Assembly (NCBI GenBank): GCA_019359535.1 | Contig: JAHHHE010000007.1 | Coordinates: 1 to 57,492 of the forward strand | Source: Gloeocapsa sp. UFS-A4-WI-NPMV-4B04 | GTDB lineage: Bacteria > Cyanobacteriota > Cyanobacteriia > Cyanobacteriales > Chroococcidiopsidaceae | Direction: 5' to 3' | DNA: 57,492 nucleotides | Part shown: positions 52,331-57,492 of the stretch, one piece after another | How the letters are laid out: each line of letters opens with the position of its first letter | Numbering within the stretch: the first letter of the stretch is position 1 | Program-made: the position numbers and the translations under genes | The notes under the pieces: generated by a model | The model's input: the letters and a program-made list of their open reading frames with translations, nothing else | What the model was told of the DNA's origin: nothing | Database searches by the model: none

Positions 52331-52558
52331 ATGAAGATTCCAAAGCGATATGCTCCCCTATTATTTGCGGCAATCACAGCAGGGTGCGTATCATTTCTCC
52401 TCTCTGGTGTTTTTACACTCATTAACCTCGGATTTTCACCAGATTTTATTTCTCGATGGTTACAATCATTTTTAATTGCATATTGCATTGCTCTTCCTAC
52501 AGTAATGATTGTTGTTCCGTATGTACGTAAACTCGTCGGATACTTAATTTCGGAGTAA
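52331..52558 (+). CDS. DUF2798 membrane protein
   Basis: 75 residues with two hydrophobic segments (KIPKRYAPLLFAAITAGCVS to about 32 and FLIAYCIALPTVMIVVPYVR). The pattern, basic start and length fit DUF2798, a small inner-membrane family without known role. The next gene starts 3 bases after its stop, so they are one operon. Confidence 0.8.
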   Translation: MKIPKRYAPLLFAAITAGCVSFLLSGVFTLINLGFSPDFISRWLQSFLIAYCIALPTVMIVVPYVRKLVGYLISE

Positions 52559-52561
52559 AAA

Positions 52562-53464
52562 ATGGATTTTAAATCAATTGGATTTATTGGCTTAGGGAGT
52601 ATGGGACAACCCATTGCAAGTAGCCTCTTAGCCGCTGGTTATTCACTTCGGGTTTACAACCGGACGGCTTCAAAGGCAGACATGCTAGTTGATCAAGGAG
52701 CCGTAAGAGCCTTGATTCCTACTGAGGTGGTAGAGCCAGGAGGAATTGTGATTACCATGTTGACAGACGACAAAGCCCTAGAATCAGTTGTTTCAGGTGA
52801 GAATGGGTTTCTACCTCAGTTGGGACAAGATGGTATTCATCTATCCATGAGTACGGTGTCTCCCGCTTTATCCCGTGCCCTTGCAGAACAACATGCTCAG
52901 CATGGAAGTCGCTATGTTGCTGCTACCGTTTTTGGTCGTCCTGATGCGGCGGCAGCGAAGAAACTTTTTGTCAATCTATCCGGTTCTGAGGAAGCGCGAT
53001 CGCGAGTAAGACCGTTGCTGGAGGCAATCGGGCAGAAGATAACTGATTTTGGGGATGATCCTGGAGCGGCTAATGTTGTCAAACTATGCGGCAACTTTCT
53101 TATTGGTTGTGCAATAGAAGCAATGGGGGAAGCGGTAACGTTGGCAGAGAAAGCAGGCGTTGATCCAGTGGCGATGATGGCAATGTTTAGTCAAGCCATG
53201 TTTGCTTGCCCAGTTTACCAAAACTTTGGATTGCCGATTGCTCACAAGCAGCATGAACCAGCCGGGGTTGAACTCAAGCTAGCCCTCAAAGATCTTAATC
53301 TTGTCCAACAAGTTGCTTCCAGTACTACGACACCGTTGCCTCTTGCCAACTTACTGCATGATCGCATGTTATCAGCAGTTGCCAAGAATCGAGGGCAATG
53401 GGACTGGACAGCATTAGCCCTTGGTGCAGCAGATGATGCTGGTTTAAATCTGACAGAAAAATAA
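52562..53464 (+). CDS. NAD(P)-dependent beta-hydroxyacid dehydrogenase
   Basis: GFIGLGSMGQPIASSLLAAG is the cofactor loop of the 3-hydroxyisobutyrate dehydrogenase/glyoxylate-reductase group. DGIHLSMSTVSPALSRAL carries the substrate motif, and GDDPGAANVVKLCGNFLIGC includes the catalytic Lys (VVKLCGNF). ELKLALKDLNL is the C-terminal helix. Reduces a small aldehyde or keto acid such as succinic semialdehyde or glyoxylate; exact substrate not readable. Confidence 0.88.
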   Translation: MDFKSIGFIGLGSMGQPIASSLLAAGYSLRVYNRTASKADMLVDQGAVRALIPTEVVEPGGIVITMLTDDKALESVVSGENGFLPQLGQDGIHLSMSTVSPALSRALAEQHAQHGSRYVAATVFGRPDAAAAKKLFVNLSGSEEARSRVRPLLEAIGQKITDFGDDPGAANVVKLCGNFLIGCAIEAMGEAVTLAEKAGVDPVAMMAMFSQAMFACPVYQNFGLPIAHKQHEPAGVELKLALKDLNLVQQVASSTTTPLPLANLLHDRMLSAVAKNRGQWDWTALALGAADDAGLNLTEK

Positions 53465-53475
53465 CTGTAAATAAC

Positions 53476-53680
53476 GCAATGAAAGGGCATTGTCAACTGG
53501 GAGCGTAATAAATTATTGTGTTTTGTAGTATGCTGTCCAAAACCTAAATTTTAATGAGAATGAGCGACAAAAAACTAGGAAATTGAACCATATAATTCTC
53601 AATAAACTGGTCACTTGTGACAGGTGTACTTCAATGTAGCACAAAGCACAATAATTTATTACGCTCCCTCCTTTCATTGC
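53476..53680. repeat. nested inverted-repeat element, about 205 bp
   Basis: Outer arms GCAATGAAAGG (53476-53486) and CCTTTCATTGC (53670-53680). Inner arms of 22 bases start at 53499 and end at 53668. The centre has a further GTCAC-TT-GTGAC palindrome. It has no frame and no clear target duplication. Either a MITE or a very large hairpin. Confidence 0.75.
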
Positions 53681-53819
53681 TTACGCTGGTTAAAAAAAGA
53701 CATTTCTATTATTGCCAGCTTAATAACTTCCGCAACTCAACCGCCTACTTAAAGTTGCTCCGGTGCAGCACTGTGCTGGGGTGCGATCACAACAATCGGC
53801 AACCTAGACTAAGCGCGAT

Positions 53820-54443
53820 TTAACGACTCACACTATAACGTGCCAGAAACGTTTCTACCGCATTGATAATCACGTTCTCAACCTCATTCTCATGAATTTT
53901 CAGATCCATAATCAAAAAACGAGGCCAGAAGATGATGTCATTAATCATGCCAAGAAATTGACGAGTTGCAATTGTAATGTCTGCAATGGATAAATTACCA
54001 GCGGCAACCTGCGATTGGAGATATATCTGAAGCCGATTGAGAAATGGCTCTTTGCCTCTGTAATACAGTTCCGTCCCCAATTCTGGAAAGCGGGGAGCCT
54101 CAGCGATGATGACGCGAAAAAGGGGTTGAATGTTGGGGCTGTTGAGCAACCGAGCATAGTCTTGACCAATCTGCATCAAAGCAGCTTGAGGCAGTAACTC
54201 AGATGGTACGGGCGTAGAACTAATTTGATCAGTTTGCCAAACTTGCGCCATGATGCCCCCAAACAAATCGGCTTTGCTAGAGAAATGCTTGTATAGGGTT
54301 GCAGTTGAGACATTCGCTTGCTGCGCTACGTAATCGATCGTAGTGCGATCATAGCCAAACTCCGAAAAAGCAGCGAGCGCCGCTTTCAAGATTGATGCTT
54401 GCTTCTGGCGAGTAATCTCAGCCCGATATTGCTCCAGCCCCAT
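53820..54443 (-). CDS. TetR/AcrR-family repressor
   Basis: The N-terminal helix-turn-helix is TTIDYVAQQANVSTATLYKH in a normal TetR domain (residues 14-60). The ligand domain follows; its AcrR-like C terminus is typical of 207-residue repressors. It is divergent from the propeller gene, and two operator-like repeats lie between, one at its own start. Confidence 0.9.
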   Translation of the reverse strand: MGLEQYRAEITRQKQASILKAALAAFSEFGYDRTTIDYVAQQANVSTATLYKHFSSKADLFGGIMAQVWQTDQISSTPVPSELLPQAALMQIGQDYARLLNSPNIQPLFRVIIAEAPRFPELGTELYYRGKEPFLNRLQIYLQSQVAAGNLSIADITIATRQFLGMINDIIFWPRFLIMDLKIHENEVENVIINAVETFLARYSVSR

Positions 54444-54445
54444 AA

Positions 54446-54537
54446 TAAAACGATAGTTTTAATTTACTTATGATTATCTCATAGCCCTTCCCCTTGCAAC
54501 TAATCAAAGCTATAGTAAAACGAGTGTTTCAGTTTAC
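54446..54537. promoter_or_regulatory. two direct repeats, candidate TetR operators
   Basis: AAAACGAnnGTTTyArTTTA occurs at 54447-54466 and again at 54517-54536, just before each of the two divergent starts. Each copy has an inner AAAAC-GTTTT dyad. The placement would let one repressor control both genes. Confidence 0.7.
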
Positions 54538-54552
54538 AAAGCAAGGTAAATC

Positions 54553-55944
54553 ATGCTGCATAGAGGCTTGATATTAGGACTGATGGCATTGCTCACGGCT
54601 CCTGCATGGGCGGTCGCTCAGTCTTTCGATTTGACCAGTCAACGCTCACGCGATTTGACCAGTCAACGTTCAAACGAACGTGCTGCACCACTTGATTTCA
54701 AAGGGCGCTATCTCGTTTCAATCTCCGATGCTGATATGGTTGCATCGGCATATGTGAATGGTTTGCTAGGTGCGCGTGAAGGGCAAGACACAATCAATGT
54801 CGTTCCTCTGAGCGGACACGCGAGAAATTTTCGTGCCCATACAGCGGTAGCGAGTAACTCAGTTGCAGGACCGCCGACTGCTGTTGCAGTGACACCAGAT
54901 GGTCGCTATGCCTTGGTTGTTGAAACCTTTAAACAGCGCCCTGTAGGGAATGAGCAAACTCAAACCTTTACCGACCTCATGCATGGAAATCGCGTGATGG
55001 TGATTGATCTAAGCGATCCGACTCGTCCTAGACAGGTACAGGATCTGGCGATTGCAAAGCGCCCCACTTCTGTAAGTATCAATCACGATGGTTCGCTAGT
55101 CTCAGTGACGTTTCATCCCAACGGGGCAGGAACAAAAACGCCTCTGGCATTAATTCCGTTTGAGAACGGGCGATTGGGGCAACCCAAGTACCCTGGTGTG
55201 CCTCGCTTACCACAGGGAGATGAACTCGTTCATGCCGAATGGCATCCAACTCAAGATGTGTTGGCATTGGTTAATAATACAGCGGCAGAAGTCTCTTTTG
55301 TGCACGTGATGCGTCAAAGCGCAAGTTTTCAGCTTCAGGCCAGCGGCAATGTAGTGCAGGTTGAGAAGTTTCCCTTCATGGCCCGCTTCACAGCTGATGG
55401 TCGCCATGTGCTCGTCAACAATCTCTTCTGGGGCGCAGATGTCGAAGGCACCTGGAGCGAAGCCCCTCGCGGCAGCATGGTTAGTATTCGACTCGCAGCA
55501 GGGACTCAGGCAAATGGTGCACCCCGCCATGCGCTCGTTTCGCGGGCAATGACAGGTGTTAGCCCTGAAGGATTAGCACTCAGCCCTGACAATCGGTATG
55601 TAGTGACAACCAATCTGGAACGCAGCTACTTACCTTATGACGATGAGCGCATCACCTGGTTTTCGTCAGTGAGTTTGTTCACGCTTGACCCGCAGACGGG
55701 GCAGCTAAACCATGTAGCGGATTATCCCTTTGATGGCATTCTGCCAGAAGCCGCTGCGTTTGATGCCTCCAGTCGATATTTGGCAGTCACGAACTATGAT
55801 CACTTTGACGACCGCGTTCAGGGTGGGTCAATCGACTTTTGGCGTATCGCGTCAGATCCGCTGAACCCTGAACCCGGGCTAGTGAAGACCCGTTACTCAA
55901 TTCCAGTGACGCGCGGCATACACTCAATAGTGTTAGTCCCATAA
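54553..55944 (+). CDS. secreted beta-propeller protein (YncE/lactonase-like)
   Basis: Signal peptide 1-22 (MLHRGLILGLMALLTAPAWA). A direct duplication FDLTSQRSRDLTSQRS follows, written by a 24-base tandem repeat (two copies from about 54628). The mature protein has seven-blade propeller repeats: TAVAVTPDGRYALVVE, TSVSINHDGSLVSVTF, ARFTADGRHVLVNNLF and GLALSPDNRYVVTTNL. Likely a periplasmic lactonase-like or binding protein, under the adjacent TetR repressor. Confidence 0.78.
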   Translation: MLHRGLILGLMALLTAPAWAVAQSFDLTSQRSRDLTSQRSNERAAPLDFKGRYLVSISDADMVASAYVNGLLGAREGQDTINVVPLSGHARNFRAHTAVASNSVAGPPTAVAVTPDGRYALVVETFKQRPVGNEQTQTFTDLMHGNRVMVIDLSDPTRPRQVQDLAIAKRPTSVSINHDGSLVSVTFHPNGAGTKTPLALIPFENGRLGQPKYPGVPRLPQGDELVHAEWHPTQDVLALVNNTAAEVSFVHVMRQSASFQLQASGNVVQVEKFPFMARFTADGRHVLVNNLFWGADVEGTWSEAPRGSMVSIRLAAGTQANGAPRHALVSRAMTGVSPEGLALSPDNRYVVTTNLERSYLPYDDERITWFSSVSLFTLDPQTGQLNHVADYPFDGILPEAAAFDASSRYLAVTNYDHFDDRVQGGSIDFWRIASDPLNPEPGLVKTRYSIPVTRGIHSIVLVP

Positions 55945-56203
55945 GTGAGAAGTTGTTAGGCCTTACCGCAGTTGGCATATCGACAACGATGATTAGATGG
56001 CTAGTTGCTATCGACAGTACTGTTCCACCAAACGGCGTTGCTGAATAAGCAGTGGATCAGGTGGCTAGGGGAATTGTCCTAAATCTTAAATAGTGCATCA
56101 ATAGCCGGACTGAACACCGTAACATCTCAAGAGATTTTGAGTAACAAAGAGTTGCTCGATGGGATATCGCTGCAATTTGATGTAAAAGGGGCGTCGGTAT
56201 ACC
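55945..56203. mobile_element. IS1 right-end remnant (minus orientation)
   Basis: The minus strand of 56031-56103 matches 43581-43647, the end of the IS1 fragment there, with small changes. It reads GCACTATTTAAGATTTAGG... and ends at GGCGTTGCTGAATAAGCAG on the plus strand, an IS1-type end. No transposase frame remains. The rest of the gap is unrecognised. Confidence 0.65.
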
Positions 56204-57004
56204 TCAAGCGGCAACAGGAAATCCATACTGGTCAATCTTGCTCCAGAATTGTTCCCAACGACCAATGCTGTGAGAAAGGGTACGTAGACTGAGTACAACT
56301 GCTGCTCCTGCCTCCTTCCATTTCATGCCGGAGCAACATAAGCGCTGCTTGACAATAGTCTTACATGCCGCCTCGGTGACTCCGGAACCCAAAGGCAGGT
56401 TTTGCTCCAAGTGTTGGGCATATTTCATTAACTGCTGCTGATTCTGGAAATAGGTCAAGGCCGCCTTGATTTTGCCTCGCTCCCCTGGTGGCAAGTGTCC
56501 GCTCAAGAAGCCTTGCATCTGCTCCATCAAGACTTGAGGTCCATTGGGGTCGTGTTTCAGACGAGTGCAAGCATCATCTAACCATTGTTTCCTGCCTCTG
56601 GAGTCACGGGCAAATTGGGCATCAGCTACATTAGTCAAATATTCCGCCGCATGGTAAAAGTCCAGGATTTGGCGAGCAGTATGCTTAGTTAAAAAAGACC
56701 AATTAATCTTGGCTCCATCAGCTACACCCACAATAAGTGCTGTGGGAAAAGCCGCACTCACCTTAGCAATTTCAGTTTCCATGCGCTTAAAGAAGGTTCT
56801 TTTGCCATACTCGGGTGTTGCCCCAATGTAAGTCGTGTGCAAGCGCTCTCTAGTCTGAGCATACAGACTAATAGTTCCGACCATAGCTTCTCGCCAACCA
56901 TCTTTGCACATTAGTAGGCATGTGCCATCAATACCGATGCCAATCGTCGTTACATCAGCTTCAAGTTCTGGCACTTGATAACTCCACTGTTCCTCTTTCA
57001 CCAT
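56204..57004 (-). pseudogene. ISKra4-family transposase, N-terminally truncated
   Basis: The intact part is VPELEADVTTIGIGIDGTCL with the first Asp, then ALIVGVADGAKINW with the second, a HAAEYLTNVADAQF helix and LPLGSGVTEAACKTIVKQRL with the catalytic Glu. M at 57004 gives a plausible internal start; the frame extends to 57061. About 150 residues of the usual N terminus are absent, cut off where the next IS starts. Confidence 0.75.
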
Positions 57005-57060
57005 AGCTAAGCTAATCGGCACTAAAGTTGCATAATAAGAAATGAAGCCATTTAAAAGCA

Positions 57061-57492
57061 ATGATGCCGCCCCCAGCCAAGAACTTTTTAACGTCAGAAC
57101 AAATTAGCAGGTTACAGCAAGCTCTAAAAGAGAGCGAGCAACCCCACGTCAGGGAAAGAATTTTAATTATTCTGCTCCAGAACGATGGAAAACCGCAGCA
57201 CGAAATTGCTAAATTTTTAGGCTGTTCGCACAGAACAGTAGCATATTGGTGTATGCATGGAGAGCCAGATAATCTAGAAAGTCTACATAATAAAAGAGAA
57301 TACGAACATCATCGAAAGGCTACGCCTGAATATATTGAAATTTTATTAACAATAGTTGATAAAACCCCATCAGAGTTAGGTTATGAATTTGGCAGGTGGA
57401 CAGCAGAAAGATTGGCTACATATTTAACAGGGCTTGCCAGGTATTGAGTTAAGTAGTTCTCAAGTCAGGAGGATATTAAAGCGAAAAAAGTA
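57061..57492 (+). pseudogene. IS630-family transposase, partial and frameshifted
   Basis: The first frame (57061-57447) has the helix-turn-helix HEIAKFLGCSHRTVAYWCMH and GRWTAERLATYL. At about 57437 the correct continuation GIELSSSQVRRILKRKKV moves to another frame and runs off the window. The DDE domain is outside. It begins divergent from, and one base overlapping, the truncated ISKra4 frame. Confidence 0.7.

Noticed and set aside
1..57492. tRNA, rRNA or conjugation genes (relaxase, type IV secretion)
   Set aside because: None were seen; the RecD2 motor alone does not indicate a relaxase.

Overview
The window reads as a cyanobacterial plasmid or plasmid-derived island. The cyanobacterial palindrome GCGATCGC recurs (for example 929-936 and 8294-8301). 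The gene families are ones known from cyanobacterial plasmids: DUF3102, DUF5895 and a Toprim/P-loop replication protein. A glutamine riboswitch precedes a glutamine-synthetase inactivating-factor-like gene, a strictly cyanobacterial pairing. No rRNA, tRNA or CRISPR array was seen. Genus and replicon type cannot be fixed from this window alone.

Region 1 (about 1-16.4 kb) is almost entirely on the minus strand and looks like plasmid housekeeping: RecD2 helicase, a large protein resembling cyanobacterial 'FinO-like' proteins, a small DNA-binding-type protein, a 1292-residue Toprim/P-loop protein, two tandem DUF3102 proteins (one with what looks like a decayed DNA-methyltransferase domain), a DUF5131 (Gp37/Gp68) protein, an antirepressor-like protein, HicBA and an XRE-type regulator. 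The large replication gene contains a cluster of GTAGCGGC octamers that could be iterons. The XRE gene faces an array of five ACTATACT-type operator-like repeats.

Region 2 (about 16.4-25.7 kb) is on the plus strand and holds small plasmid-type proteins, several translationally coupled by ATGA overlaps. It contains the glutamine riboswitch, gifA-like gene and a 50-residue partner; a macrolide-phosphotransferase-like gene bracketed by three copies of a 185-bp MITE; and a four-gene unit ending in an orphan C5 DNA methyltransferase.

Region 3 (about 25.8-57.5 kb) is an accessory zone crowded with insertion sequences: IS1, ISAs1, IS630, IS5, ISKra4 and IS4/IS701 types, many broken or nested. Between them sit small redox and stress modules: SDRs, an aldehyde dehydrogenase, an epoxide-hydrolase-like gene, an NmrA/HxlR pair, cupin and cupredoxin proteins, a DUF3500 protein and a TetR/beta-propeller pair. 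Three AraC-family regulators sit beside oxidoreductase or DUF3500 genes. Several genes are visibly decaying, including an ABM monooxygenase, a DsbA-like fragment carrying a MITE with a perfect 9-bp target duplication, an NmrA stub and an RTX-protein tail. One gene of a paralogous pair is cut by an ISAs1 element whose exact excision would restore the reading frame.

The findings most worth following are the plasmid-type riboswitch/gifA unit, the MITE-bracketed resistance-like gene, the DUF3102 to dead-methylase fusion, the iteron-like array inside the replication gene, and the hydrolase gene whose start appears captured from a transposase.
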